This document shows positions 1 through 9,636 of a stretch of DNA of 64,000 bases, piece after piece (position 1 is the first letter of the stretch; each line of letters opens with the position of its first letter). The DNA is from Tridacna crocea (lineage: Eukaryota; Mollusca; Bivalvia; Cardiida; Cardiidae): assembly GCA_943736015.1 (NCBI GenBank), contig OX031071.1, forward strand, positions 40,860,619 to 40,924,618. Direction: 5' to 3'. A program made the translations under genes and the position numbers. The notes beneath the pieces are model-generated. The model saw nothing but the letters and a program-made list of their open reading frames with translations, was not told the origin of the DNA and ran no database searches.

Positions 1-494
1 GTTCTCTCATTCCGTCACTCATTTTCCTCACTCTCCTTTCCCTCACTGTCTGCTTCCAATCGCATTCTCTTGCTTCCCTTGTTTCTCTGTTTTTCTCTCT
101 GTTTTTCCATGCCCTCAGGTTCCTTTCTCTCCAGTTTCATTTTTTCATGCCAGTCACGAGTGGGCAAGCATTCCGTACACACAAACATCTTACAAAGAAA
201 ACAGAAAAAAACAGCCATCCTCCCATACAGCTCAGACCACGCAGAACACACATACCACGCATCCTCATCAGACAACTCATCCTCATGGCCACGGACACTC
301 AACACACACAACTCTCATTCTCTCACTCTCTCATCCAGGCTAATTTCTTCAATCTGTCTGTACAAGTCTTCTTCGTCTGTTTCTCTCTTCACTTCTTTCG
401 AGTCTTCCAGCTGTTTATTTAACTCTTCTTCGTCCTCTGTTTCTCACTTCTCTTCTCTAATTTCAACAGGGCTGAACGCACCTCCCTTGGCCAT
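1..494 (-). pseudogene. Broken B-box zinc-finger (TRIM-like) gene, 5' part
   Basis: Read on the minus strand from ATG at 494 (context aaaATGG), this frame resembles the N-terminus of the intact B-box/NHL gene at 29257-30537: an acidic leader, LYRQIEEISLDE matching FYKQIKLEELSV, then MAVFFCFLCKMFVCTECLP matching VAVFLCFACEMYVCVNCLP. It is interrupted by three in-frame TGA codons, at 444-446, 315-317 and 15-17. Two likely zinc ligands of the intact paralogue are missing (the first Cys, and the first His, replaced by Arg). A charged E/K/R-rich linker follows the finger, and any propeller domain would lie beyond the left edge of the window. A splice-acceptor-like CTATTCCAG ends at 512, 18 nt before the ATG, as in the intact copy. 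An untranslatable fossil is the simplest reading; function would need readthrough or alternative starts. Confidence 0.75.
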
Positions 495-579
495 TTTGCG
501 ACTGAATATGTCTGGAATAGACTTAGATCATGCATTTAATTGTACAAAACAATGTTGTATTTAAACGAAGACGAGGGCT

Positions 580-656
580 ATGGAAAAATTGAGGAAAAGA
601 AAAAAAATGCTGGTAACCAGCATCTTCTCCTTTTCCCACAATATTTTCTTGAAGCA
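580..656. mobile_element. Decayed core of the TTAA hairpin MITE
   Basis: ATGCTGGTAACCAGCAT followed by TTCTCCTTTTCCCACAAT matches the palindromic core of the family described at 50416-50644. The left arm is degraded and neither terminus is recognisable. Confidence 0.6.
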
Positions 657-954
657 TGGTAAAATAAACTCCAGAAAAGCAATGAAATGTGTATTGGCCT
701 CTCCGATATGGTTTGAATTGAGTTTAAAACGGAGTTAAACACTTTTCGAATTTTTGAGGATAATCCGACATAGAATCTACCCGTGTTTCAAATTTCATTT
801 CATTTGTTTCTGAGAATAGCCTTAAGATATGCTCAGATATTTTTGCGCAGCCAATCAACAGATAGGTCTTAAATAACTTCTTACCTTAATTCAAGTATTG
901 ATGAAAAAAGCTAAGACAACTAGATCTAGAGATCATGATCTATTAGCTCGGCCC
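657..954. other. Non-coding spacer
   Basis: AT-rich sequence with no open frame, RNA gene or repeat that I recognise, apart from clustered GATC/AGATCT words near 920-970 that lead into the tandem array. Confidence 0.5.
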
Positions 955-2325
955 TATAAGGCTCTAGATCTAGATCACTGTTATTTACCTTAAATATTTA
1001 TACCCAGCTCTCAACAAACTCAAATGTGACCTGTTTGTGTTTGGTCTTTTGAGGAATTCTGAAAAAAAAAGTTAAGTTATTGCATGTAGCTACAGGTCTA
1101 GATAAAATATTTCCGATGGATGAGTCGCTTTTAAGGCAGTAGAACTAGATCACTGTAATTTACCTTAAATATTTTATACCCAGCGCTCAACAAAATTCAG
1201 ATGTGACCTGTTGGTGTTTGGTCTTTTGAGGAATTCTGAAAAAAAGAAATACAGTTGTTATTGCATGTAGCTTCAGGTCTATAGAAAAAATTTTCCGACA
1301 GATAAATCGTTTTTAAGGCTCTAGAACCAGATCACTGTTATTTACCTTAAATATTTATACCCAGCTCTCAACAAACTCAAATGTGACCTGCTTGTGTTTG
1401 GTCTTTTGAGGAATTCTGAAAAAAAAAAAGTTAAGTTATTGCATGTAGCTTCAGGTCTAGATAAAATATTTCCGATGGATGAGTCGCTTTTAAGGCAGTA
1501 GAACTAGATCACTGTTATTTACCTTAAATATTTATACCCAGCTCTCAACAAACTCAAATGTGACCTGCTTGTGTTTGGTCTTTTGAAGAATTCTGAAAAG
1601 AAAAGTTAAGTTATTGCATGTAGCTTCAGGTCTAGATAAAATATTTCCGATGGATGAGTCGCTTTTAAGGCAGTAGAACTAGATCACTGTTATTTACCTT
1701 AAATATTTATACCCAGCTCTCAACAAACTCGAATGTGACCTGCTTGTGTTTGGTCTTTTGAGGAATTCTGAAAAGAAAAGTTAAGTTATTGCATGTAGCT
1801 TCAGGTCTAGATAAAATATTAAGTTATTGCATGTAGCTTCAGGTCTAGATAAAATATTAAGTTATTGCATGTAGCTTCAGGTCTACATAAAATATTTCCG
1901 ATGGATGAGTCGCTTTTAACCCTCTCCCAAACGACAAAGTTTTGGTCTAGACCAAATTGAAAGCATTTGCAGACGACAATTCAACTCTTGCTGAAAAGAT
2001 GATTTCTGTCTATAGTAGGGTAGAAAACGTTGTGGGAAGAAGAGAAAATGCTGGTTACCAGCATTGTCTCCTTTTCCCACAATGTTTTCAAAAGGGTTCT
2101 ATTCCTGACCCGTAAAAACAAGGGAGTGTTTGGGAAAGGGTTAAGGCAGTAGAACTAGATGACTGTTATTTACTTTAAATATTTATACCCAGCTCTCAAC
2201 AAACTCAAATGTGACATGTTTGTGTTTGGTCTTTTGAAGAATTCTGAAAAAAAAAAAGTTAAGTTTTTGCATGTAGCTTCAGGTCTAGATAAAATATTTC
2301 CGACAGATAAATCGTTTTTAAGGCT
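955..2325. repeat. Tandem array, about 176-bp unit, six units
   Basis: Units beginning AGATCACTGTTATTTACC start near 972, 1147, 1329, 1506, 1681 and 2155, the last displaced by a MITE insertion. Spacings are 175, 182, 177 and 175 bp. Each unit carries CCCAGCTCTCAACAAA, TTTGGTCTTTTGAGGAATTC, an A-run of variable length, and TTGCATGTAGCTTCAGGTCT. The fifth unit holds three head-to-tail copies of a 38-bp subsegment (1783-1896). The unit length resembles bivalve satellites and the core repeats of pearl/Helitron-type elements (160-180 bp), but I see no element termini, so the class is open. Confidence 0.9.
1916..2144 (-). mobile_element. TTAA hairpin MITE inserted in the tandem array
   Basis: A 221-bp insert lies between TTAA at 1916-1919 and TTAA at 2141-2144. 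Its ends CCCTCTCCCAAAC and GTTTGGGAAAGGG form a 13-bp inverted repeat with one mismatch. The core reads AAAATGCTGGTTACCAGCAT. Uninterrupted array units read GCTTTTAAGGCAGTAGAAC with a single TTAA, so the empty site is visible next door and the target duplication is direct. Confidence 0.93.
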
Positions 2326-3289
2326 CTAGATCGAGATCTACTGTTTTCACGATTGTATTAGATCTACTTAATAAGATGTAAGGGTTTTATTTGATAAGAC
2401 TATCAAAATATGTGAATATCGAGTAACAGTATGCTCTCGGTGAGGTATAATTTAAAGACTGTTGCAACCGATTTAAATATTTTTTCTATCATTTTCTCCT
2501 TCTAGATCTTTATTGAAGTTTCTAACAAAGAAAGGCTTGGAAAATGTCGAATAGCGTAGATCTAAGATCAGACTGCACGTTTTACACTATAATATAATCT
2601 TTATCTGCACTCTCAGCAACAATTCAAAAGATTTTCGTGAAACAAAAAATGCAAAAAAAAAAGTTGTTTAAATGTTAATCCCAAGAAAAAAAAAAGTTCT
2701 TAAAATATGGCTGAATATCCAAGTTCTCCAGATTCGTCCACACCTAAAATGTAGTCTTATTCTACAGGAACGAACTAAGTCTGTATACGTTCTAAATTTT
2801 TAGTTTCCCAGGTTCAAACTTGCTCAAAGACTAGAACAAAACTCAAAAACCGAAAAGTGAAAATTGACTGTCTTAGCTGTGGGTGCCAGTATTTTTAGTT
2901 CTGTAACCTGAGCAACGACAGTGATACCTCTCTGGCTGACCACCTAGGCTGTGCTCAGAACACATTACCTAATACGGTTGACTGATCATGCAGTATTACT
3001 GTGTTCCCAGTTCTAGGTCACCGACATTTTGCAAGGAGACCCTTATTGTTTTACATCCGCCCACACCTAAGACATTTTCTCATCAGAAAATTAACGTGAA
3101 AGTCAATCATACATGTCGATATGGAAATATTTATAACACAAGCACATGAGTGCCATTAAAATATTCACAACACAAGGCAAAACAAAGGACACAAGAACTC
3201 AGACTAAAGATTCACTAAGTATTCAGGAATCAAAGTCCATTAGGGCTTTGACGGACGGTTCATATTTTTTTCCCCCACTTTACTGTCCC
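2326..3289. other. Non-coding DNA with one interspersed repeat copy
   Basis: About 2500-2760 is an old copy of a repeat also present at 31490-31624 plus 32638-32745: both share TCAGACTGCA, a TCTGCACTCT-AGCAACAATTC block and an AATATCCAA/TTCTCCAGATT-like block. The rest shows no gene. This stretch is the left flank of the LINE insertion that follows. Confidence 0.5.
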
Positions 3290-3303
3290 TTCCTCCTCAG
3301 TGA
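3290..3303. repeat. Left target-site duplication of the LINE
   Basis: TTCCTCCTCAGTGA occurs here and again at 9613-9626, directly after the (ATTC)n tail. It is a perfect 14-bp match in the position expected of target-primed reverse transcription, and it fixes both ends of the element. Confidence 0.88.
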
Positions 3304-3692
3304 TCAATCGGCTGGTCATGCCTTGCCCTAGGACATCTGATATACTCTTTCTTTTACATCTTTTCTCAATTAAATTTACCATCTTCTCCACATAATTACA
3401 TCACACTCTTTCAGATATTATATTTCTTGTTTAGCCCTAGAAGGCGATGGCTCATGGGTCAATCGGGTGAAAGTTTTTTGGTATTTGGCTGACATTTGTA
3501 AAGTCTCAATGATCGTCTAAGCTTGGTAGGACTTTCTGCGAGAAAGCATCTGTCCAGTCTAGCCCTTTCATACCGAGTATACCATTGATGTATCCCTGTC
3601 ATGGTCTGCGAATGGGTTTTCCCCAGACCATGTCCCCTCGTTGGGCTCCATGGCGGGTGGGGAGCATCGGTGGTGAAACTTAACACACAAAC

Positions 3693-5198
3693 ATGGCATC
3701 CCAAAAAAAGGCCAAGCTGAATGAAAGCAAGCGCCCCCTTTCAGATAGTGAATCTGAAACGGAGCCTATTTCTAGTTCTTTTAACTCACCACGTTTTATT
3801 GTCATCCAATCCAAAGATCCTTCAAAACCTGTCACAAAACTATCTCCTTTTATTATTGAAAAACAAATATCTTGCATCCTTGGAACTCCAAAATCCGTTA
3901 AAAAACTGAAAGATCAGACTCTCTTAGTTGAATGTTTTACTAATCAACAAGCACTAAATCTCTTGAAAAACTCAAAATTCTTCGACATGGACGTTAAAAT
4001 TTTCCCACATCCTTCCCTCAATTCTTGCAAAGGAGTAATAAGATGCAAAGAGCTTACTTACTGCAACTCCTTGCAAGAAATCAAAGATAACTTGAAACAA
4101 CAAGGTGTATCCGATGTTCAGCGGATTTCTGTACGCAGAGATGGAGAACAGAGACTGACAAATACATACATTTTAACTTTTTCTTCACCTGTTCTTCCAA
4201 CGTCTATCAAGATAGGCTTCCAAGTAGTCAAAGTTGATGTGTATGTGCCGAACCCCTTGCGATGTTTTAAATGCCAGAGGTACGGCCATCACATCAGTAA
4301 ATGTCCGAACCAAGAAACGTGCTCAAAATGTGCTCATCAAGGACCTGACCATGACAGTACTACTTGTACAAATCCTCCTCTCTGCATTAATTGCAAATCT
4401 GCACACTCTACTTTTTCAAGAGAGTGTCCAGTATGGAAGGAAGAAAAAGAAATTCTTTCCATTAAATACAACAATAATGTTAGCTTTCCAGAGGCAAGGA
4501 AAATATTTGAACAACGCAAGAAAACCTCTTCTGGTCCTAGTTATGCAGGTGTTGTTGGCTCGTCAACTGAAAAGGACGACTGCAGCACTTGTAAAATTCT
4601 TGCGAAAGTTCTACTTCAAAAATTTCCTGATGTAGCTTCTGAACTGAAAGAACTTCTTCCTCCATCCACCTTGTCCAAACTAATTTCTGACTCTCCATCT
4701 GTATCTAAAACAAACACAACCTCTTCGGCATCTTCAAAACCCACAAACTCTCAAAATAGTTCGTCTCAAAAAACTTCAAAGCCATCTACACCTTCACAAA
4801 ATTCTTCACGGAAAACTCCAAAGCCATCTACCTCTTCACAACCACCTCCTAAGAAACCACAACCTCCATCTTCACAGTCTACAACAAAACCTAACGTCTC
4901 ATCCAAGGATAACAATCCCAATCATACACCCCGACCTCCTAAAAGGTCTTCTTCCAAATCTAAACCACAATCTAAAGATAACCAAGGATCTTGTGAGATC
5001 ACAGTCAAAGTAAATGATCCTGTCCCTACCTCCAACAGATTTTCGGAGCTAGAGGACATGGACGCAGATACTGAAAATCTGGAAGGTGAGGCTTCAGATT
5101 CAGAAGCCTCTATCTGGTCCACTTCCAAAGATCTTTGGAACAGGGATTTTGACGCGTGGCAATCATCCAAAGCCGAGACATCTGTAATTAAATCTTAA
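3693..5198 (+). CDS. LINE ORF1: gag-like RNA-binding protein with three zinc knuckles
   Basis: 501 residues from an ATG in good context (aacATGG). Residues about 1-30 are Ser/Glu-rich. About 35-175 form a folded region preceding the knuckles; an RRM-like fold is usual there but not proven. Three CCHC knuckles follow: 191-204 (CX2CX4HX4C), 210-225 (CX2CX6HX4C) and 231-245 (CX2CX3HX6C). After a basic stretch, about 330-450 is low-complexity Ser/Pro/Lys/Thr and the C-terminus is acidic. Such proteins bind the element's own RNA and form ribonucleoprotein particles for retrotransposition. The TAA stop at 5196-5198 lies in the same frame as ORF2, with five codons before the next ATG, so ORF2 may be reached by reinitiation or stop readthrough. 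Confidence 0.92.
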   Translation: MASQKKAKLNESKRPLSDSESETEPISSSFNSPRFIVIQSKDPSKPVTKLSPFIIEKQISCILGTPKSVKKLKDQTLLVECFTNQQALNLLKNSKFFDMDVKIFPHPSLNSCKGVIRCKELTYCNSLQEIKDNLKQQGVSDVQRISVRRDGEQRLTNTYILTFSSPVLPTSIKIGFQVVKVDVYVPNPLRCFKCQRYGHHISKCPNQETCSKCAHQGPDHDSTTCTNPPLCINCKSAHSTFSRECPVWKEEKEILSIKYNNNVSFPEARKIFEQRKKTSSGPSYAGVVGSSTEKDDCSTCKILAKVLLQKFPDVASELKELLPPSTLSKLISDSPSVSKTNTTSSASSKPTNSQNSSSQKTSKPSTPSQNSSRKTPKPSTSSQPPPKKPQPPSSQSTTKPNVSSKDNNPNHTPRPPKRSSSKSKPQSKDNQGSCEITVKVNDPVPTSNRFSELEDMDADTENLEGEASDSEASIWSTSKDLWNRDFDAWQSSKAETSVIKS

Positions 5199-5213
5199 CC
5201 AGTCTATTTTAAA

Positions 5214-8200
5214 ATGCATTGGTCTACGGCCTCGTTTTTTACTTTAGTCTTTATACTTTCCTCATACACTATGGATACCATAATCCAGTGGAATTGTCGA
5301 GGTCTGAAGTCAAACTTTGACGAACTTTCACTTTTAATCAATGAGCACAAACCAGTTGCTGTTTGTCTGCAAGAAACCTTCCTTAAACGGGAGGATGATA
5401 TCACTATCAAATATCATTCTGTTTACAACAAGACTTTTACCGAAGGTGAAAAAGCCAGAGGAGGTGTTTCTATTATTGTAAACAACAACATTCCTCACAA
5501 AGTTATCTCTTTAAATACAAACCTGCAAGCTGTTGCTGTCAGGTTATCTATACACAATGCTGTTACACTGTGTTCTTTATATCTCCCGCCAAGTATACCT
5601 ATCAATGAGACCAATCTGAATGATCTCATTTCACAATTGCCATCCCCCTATATTCTTGCTGGGGACTTTAATGGTCACAATGTTATGTGGGGTTGCAATG
5701 ACACCAACCAGAGAGGTCTCCAGTTGGAGAACTTCATTTCGAACAACTCTCTGTCTTTCATGAATGATAACAAATCCAAAACCTACTTGCATCCAGCAAC
5801 TGGATCTTACTCTTCCATTGATTTAACATTATGCAGCCCAGTCTTACTTCCCAATTTTACTTGGAAAGTGACTGAGGATTTGTGTGGAAGTGATCACTTC
5901 CCCATTATCTTTTCATCTACACAACCGTCCAGCAGTGTACGACCGCAGAAATGGAAGCTTTCCAAAGCCAATTGGAATAAATTTGAAACCCTATGTGAAC
6001 AGACCATTACACATGATAAATTTGGAAATTGCGATGATCCTGCAAAACTTTTCACTTCCCTATTAATTGATGCAGCTGAAAAGTCCGTCCCTCAGACCTC
6101 GGCAAACCCAAAACGACCTGACAAGCCTTGGTACAATGATGATTGTAAACAGGCTGTCAGAGACAGAAAACAGGCCCTTAGAAAATTTAATCTCAGGCCT
6201 ACCAAAGACAATCTTAACTTATTCCGTATTTCCAGGGCAAAAGCCCGTCGTACCATTAAAGAAAGTAAGCGCAAGGCCTGGAGACAATATGTCTCTAAGT
6301 TGAATAGTAGAACTACTACTAAAAAAACCTGGGATATGATCAGAAAGATCAATGGCAAAGGCCAGACCCCTGTTAGTCACCTTGAGGTTAACAATACTTC
6401 GTTGGAATCTCCCCAGGATATAGCTGATGCTCTTGCTAACACCTTTTGCAAAAAGTCTTCCTCTGCAAACTATTCAGAAAAGTTTCAGAGGAATAAAGCT
6501 AGAGAAGAAAAGAAAAAGCTTAATTTCAAGTCTTCGAATTCAGAGCACTATAATAAACTCTTCACTTTTAAAGAATTAAAATCTGCTCTGAATAAAGCTC
6601 ATGATTCTTCTCCTGGCCCAGATAAAGTTCACTACCAGTTTTTAAAACACTTACCTTTTACTTCCCTCTCAGTTTTACTTGATATTTTTAATGATATCTG
6701 GCAGTCAGGTGTTTTTCCTGTATCCTGGCGGGAGGCACTTGTCATTCCTATCCCAAAACCTGGCAAAGATGCTAGTGACCCGGCTAACTATCGGCCAATA
6801 GCTCTTACTAGTTGTCTCTGCAAGACCCTAGAACGTATGGTCAACGACAGGCTTGTCTGGTTTTTAGAGAAGAACAACCTCATCGTTGATGTACAGAGTG
6901 GATTTCGTCGCCAGCGCGGCACCATAGATCATCTTGTCCGCTTTGAAACCTTTGTTAGAGAAGCCTTTATTAATAGACAGCATGTAGTATCTGTCTTTTT
7001 CGACCTTGAAAGCGCTTACGATACAACTTGGAAATACGGAATTCTGAAAGACTTGCATGACTTTGGTCTTCGAGGCCGTCTTCCTCTTTTTATTTCAGCC
7101 TTCTTGGATGAACGTCTTTTCCGCGTCCGAGTTGGTAATACTGTCTCGAGAGCCCGTGAACAGGAGATGGGTGTACCCCAAGGATGTATTCTCTCTGTTA
7201 CACTTTTCAGTGTGAAAATAAACAGTATAGTCAAAGCTATCTGTCCTGGTGTAGACTGTTCCCTCTATGTTGATGACTTCGTCATATGCTTCAGATCTCG
7301 AAATATGAACATTATTGAGAGACAACTTCAGCAATGTCTCAACAAATTGCAAACATGGTCTGATGAAAATGGCTTCAAATTTTCAAAGTCCAAAACTAAG
7401 TGCATGCACCTCTGTAATCTACGAGGTGTTCATCCAGATCCTGAACTTTATCTGAACAAAACTAAAATTGAAGTCGTTTCTGAGTTTAAATTTCTTGGAG
7501 TCATCTTTGACAGAAAGCTTTCTTTCCTTCCTCACATCACTGCACTTAAAAAGAAGTGCAAGAAGGCTCTTAATCTTCTTAAGGTTGTGGCTCATTCTGA
7601 ATGGGGAGCAGACCGTAAAGTCCTCTTGCGGCTTTATCGGTCTTTAGTTCGCTCCAAGTTAGACTATGGATCTGTTGTATACGGATCGGCCCGTAAATCC
7701 TATCTGAAAATTCTCGATTCTATACACCACGAAGGTCTGCGTCTTGTACTTGGAGCTTTCAGAACTTCTCCCGTCAATAGTCTCTATGTTGAGGCTAATG
7801 AACCTTCCCTTTCTTACAGGAGAGAAAAACTCTCACTTCAATATATTTTAAAACTTAAGTCGAATCGTTTTAATCCAACTCACAACGTTGTCTTTAAACA
7901 TGAATATAAACGTCTTTTTGAAAGGAAACCAAATGTTATTCCTCCATTTGGTATCCGCATGGAGCCCATTGTAGATAACCTTGGCATAGACACCGAGTCT
8001 ATTGCCGACTATAAAATCTCTGAAATCCCTCCATGGACACTAAACAGTGCAGAATTCAGATTTGACCTTGCATCTGACAAAAAGTCTGTCACGGATAGAA
8101 CTGTATTTCATGCTAGATACAACGAGATAAAGGAGCATTATTTTTCCTTCAAACCCATCTATACAGATGGATCTAAAGAAGGCAATTCTGTAGCAGCTGC

Positions 8201-8948
8201 CGCTGTTTATGGACAAAGGAGCTTAAAATGCCGCCTTCCAAACAACTCCTCTATCTTCTCTGCTGAAATTAAAGCAGTAGATCTTGCCCTTAATCTAGTT
8301 GAAAGTTCTAATTCCAACCGTTTTATTATCTTTTCAGACTCTTTGTCAACATTACAGGCCCTTTCAAATCAACGACTTGAGAATCCTTTAATCTGCAGTT
8401 TACTTGAAAGGATCTCACAAATTTCTTCTAAGAATAGACTGGTGTTCTGCTGGCTTCCAAGTCATGTAGGCATCAAAGGCAATGAAAATGCCGATAGGTC
8501 TGCCAAATCTGCACTTAACCTTCCCATTTCAGATTTTAAAGTTCCACACACTGATTTTAAATCCTCCGTTTTATCACGTATCCAATCTTCTTGGCAATCC
8601 CAGTGGGATGCTGATATTTTCAATAAACTGCATTCAGTTAAACCATCCCTTGGTGAATGGTATCCCGTTTACAGATCCGTTCGTCGAGAAGAAGTGATAA
8701 TTGCACGACTTCGAATTGGCCATTCACGCATCACACATTCCTGGCTCTTGACAAGAGATGATGCCCCTGAATGTATACCATGCAATGCAACCTTTTCTGT
8801 AAAACATATCCTACTAGATTGCATTGACTTTCAGCCAGTTCGTTCAAAATATTTCAACGTTGATAGTTTGAAAAATCTTTTTGATTCTGTCAGTGTTGAA
8901 TCTATTATCGCTTTCATAAAGGAGATTGGCATTTACAATAAACTGTGA
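5214..8948 (+). CDS. LINE ORF2: endonuclease, reverse transcriptase, RNase H
   Basis: 1244 residues from the first ATG. A second ATG at 5271 begins MDTIIQWNCRGL exactly at the endonuclease domain and may be the real start, because the 19 residues before it are not conserved-looking. The apurinic-type endonuclease has QWNCRGL, QETF, GDFNGHN and a GSDHFPI end near residue 226. The RT has PKPGKDASDPANYRPIALTS, FFDLESAYD (motif A), GVPQGCILS (B) and the catalytic YVDD near 685. RNase H H1 shows YTDGS near 984, SAEIKA, FSDS and SHVGIKGNENAD near 1083, so the Asp-Glu-Asp/His set is present. A CX2C...H...C cluster sits near 1185-1203. The protein nicks target DNA, copies element RNA in place and degrades the template. 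No frameshift or internal stop is present, so it looks competent. Confidence 0.95.
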   Translation: MHWSTASFFTLVFILSSYTMDTIIQWNCRGLKSNFDELSLLINEHKPVAVCLQETFLKREDDITIKYHSVYNKTFTEGEKARGGVSIIVNNNIPHKVISLNTNLQAVAVRLSIHNAVTLCSLYLPPSIPINETNLNDLISQLPSPYILAGDFNGHNVMWGCNDTNQRGLQLENFISNNSLSFMNDNKSKTYLHPATGSYSSIDLTLCSPVLLPNFTWKVTEDLCGSDHFPIIFSSTQPSSSVRPQKWKLSKANWNKFETLCEQTITHDKFGNCDDPAKLFTSLLIDAAEKSVPQTSANPKRPDKPWYNDDCKQAVRDRKQALRKFNLRPTKDNLNLFRISRAKARRTIKESKRKAWRQYVSKLNSRTTTKKTWDMIRKINGKGQTPVSHLEVNNTSLESPQDIADALANTFCKKSSSANYSEKFQRNKAREEKKKLNFKSSNSEHYNKLFTFKELKSALNKAHDSSPGPDKVHYQFLKHLPFTSLSVLLDIFNDIWQSGVFPVSWREALVIPIPKPGKDASDPANYRPIALTSCLCKTLERMVNDRLVWFLEKNNLIVDVQSGFRRQRGTIDHLVRFETFVREAFINRQHVVSVFFDLESAYDTTWKYGILKDLHDFGLRGRLPLFISAFLDERLFRVRVGNTVSRAREQEMGVPQGCILSVTLFSVKINSIVKAICPGVDCSLYVDDFVICFRSRNMNIIERQLQQCLNKLQTWSDENGFKFSKSKTKCMHLCNLRGVHPDPELYLNKTKIEVVSEFKFLGVIFDRKLSFLPHITALKKKCKKALNLLKVVAHSEWGADRKVLLRLYRSLVRSKLDYGSVVYGSARKSYLKILDSIHHEGLRLVLGAFRTSPVNSLYVEANEPSLSYRREKLSLQYILKLKSNRFNPTHNVVFKHEYKRLFERKPNVIPPFGIRMEPIVDNLGIDTESIADYKISEIPPWTLNSAEFRFDLASDKKSVTDRTVFHARYNEIKEHYFSFKPIYTDGSKEGNSVAAAAVYGQRSLKCRLPNNSSIFSAEIKAVDLALNLVESSNSNRFIIFSDSLSTLQALSNQRLENPLICSLLERISQISSKNRLVFCWLPSHVGIKGNENADRSAKSALNLPISDFKVPHTDFKSSVLSRIQSSWQSQWDADIFNKLHSVKPSLGEWYPVYRSVRREEVIIARLRIGHSRITHSWLLTRDDAPECIPCNATFSVKHILLDCIDFQPVRSKYFNVDSLKNLFDSVSVESIIAFIKEIGIYNKL

Positions 8949-9612
8949 TATTTACTCTGGAGTTTCTTACCCATCTTTTTACAACATTCTTTACTTCATT
9001 AATATTAAGTTTGCATCTCCTTAATGGGAGGATTGGCTCTCTTGGAGACATCTTATCTCATTGGAGACAGGACCTCTTTAATGGGAGTATCTTATCCCAT
9101 TGGAGGCCCCAATCTTTATCAGTTTTAACCTCATTTCCAAAGAAAAACAATATTATCAATCTTACCTTTTAACCTAAAGCTTTGGAGTAGGCAGGGACAC
9201 CCAGCCACTCAATATCATATTTTATGCACATTATAAATGACACATATTTTTTTCATTTAAAAAACTTCTTTTTATCAAACCAGCATTGAGTTTAAACCTT
9301 TTTATCACATTCTTAAATCTTATCATTTAAAACTTCTGAGTATATAGGGATTGCCCTGTAACTCGATAATGCCCTTTATGCATTCTTCTTAATTCAGTTC
9401 TTATCATTTAAAACATTTGAGTATATAGGGATTGCCCTGTAACTCGATGATGCCCTTTATGCATTAAATTTTCTTAATTCAATTCTTTTATTGTCTTTCA
9501 AACTTTATTCAGTTTAAACAACTCCACGTTTATCTGTCTTTTAACATAGATATGCGCGCTAAATGACCAAAGTTGTCGATGCGCCATAAAACAACATTCA
9601 TTCATTCATTCA
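8949..9612 (+). other. LINE 3' UTR and ATTC tail
   Basis: It contains repeated TTAATGGGAG/CATTGGAG motifs near 9020-9105, a direct duplication built on GGGATTGCCCTGTAACTCGA (9349 and 9429), the conserved end block GCGCGCTAAATGACC...GATGCGCCATAAAACAACATT, and then four to five ATTC repeats. The end block recurs at 23654-23700 in a truncated copy, which marks it as the 3' recognition end of the family. Confidence 0.8.
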
Positions 9613-9626
9613 TTCCTCCTCAGTGA
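9613..9626. repeat. Right target-site duplication of the LINE
   Basis: TTCCTCCTCAGTGA, identical to 3290-3303. Removing the element rejoins ...ACTGTCCC, one TTCCTCCTCAGTGA and AGGTCGCCTG.... Confidence 0.88.
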
Positions 9627-9636
9627 AGGTCGCCTG

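Larger units (their letters stand above)
3304..9612 (+). mobile_element. Full-length LINE, I/Nimb-like (Jockey superfamily), about 6.3 kb
   Basis: The complete non-LTR retrotransposon has a 5' UTR of about 389 nt (3304-3692), ORF1, ORF2, a 3' UTR of about 660 nt and a tail of ATTC repeats ending at 9612. It is bounded by a perfect 14-bp duplication. The order gag-like zinc-knuckle ORF1, then endonuclease, RT and RNase H, is that of I-group elements; Nimb-type elements are known in molluscs, but I assign the clade by domain content only. Both frames are uninterrupted and the flanking repeats identical, so the insertion looks recent. The 3' UTR contains a direct duplication (about 9318-9395 and 9402-9482). 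A 5'-truncated relative lies at 23070-23713. Confidence 0.9.

Noticed and set aside
70..564. Plus-strand open frame of 164 codons rich in Ser
   Set aside because: It is the reverse complement of the B-box pseudogene; its Ser-rich content mirrors Glu/Arg-rich coding on the other strand.
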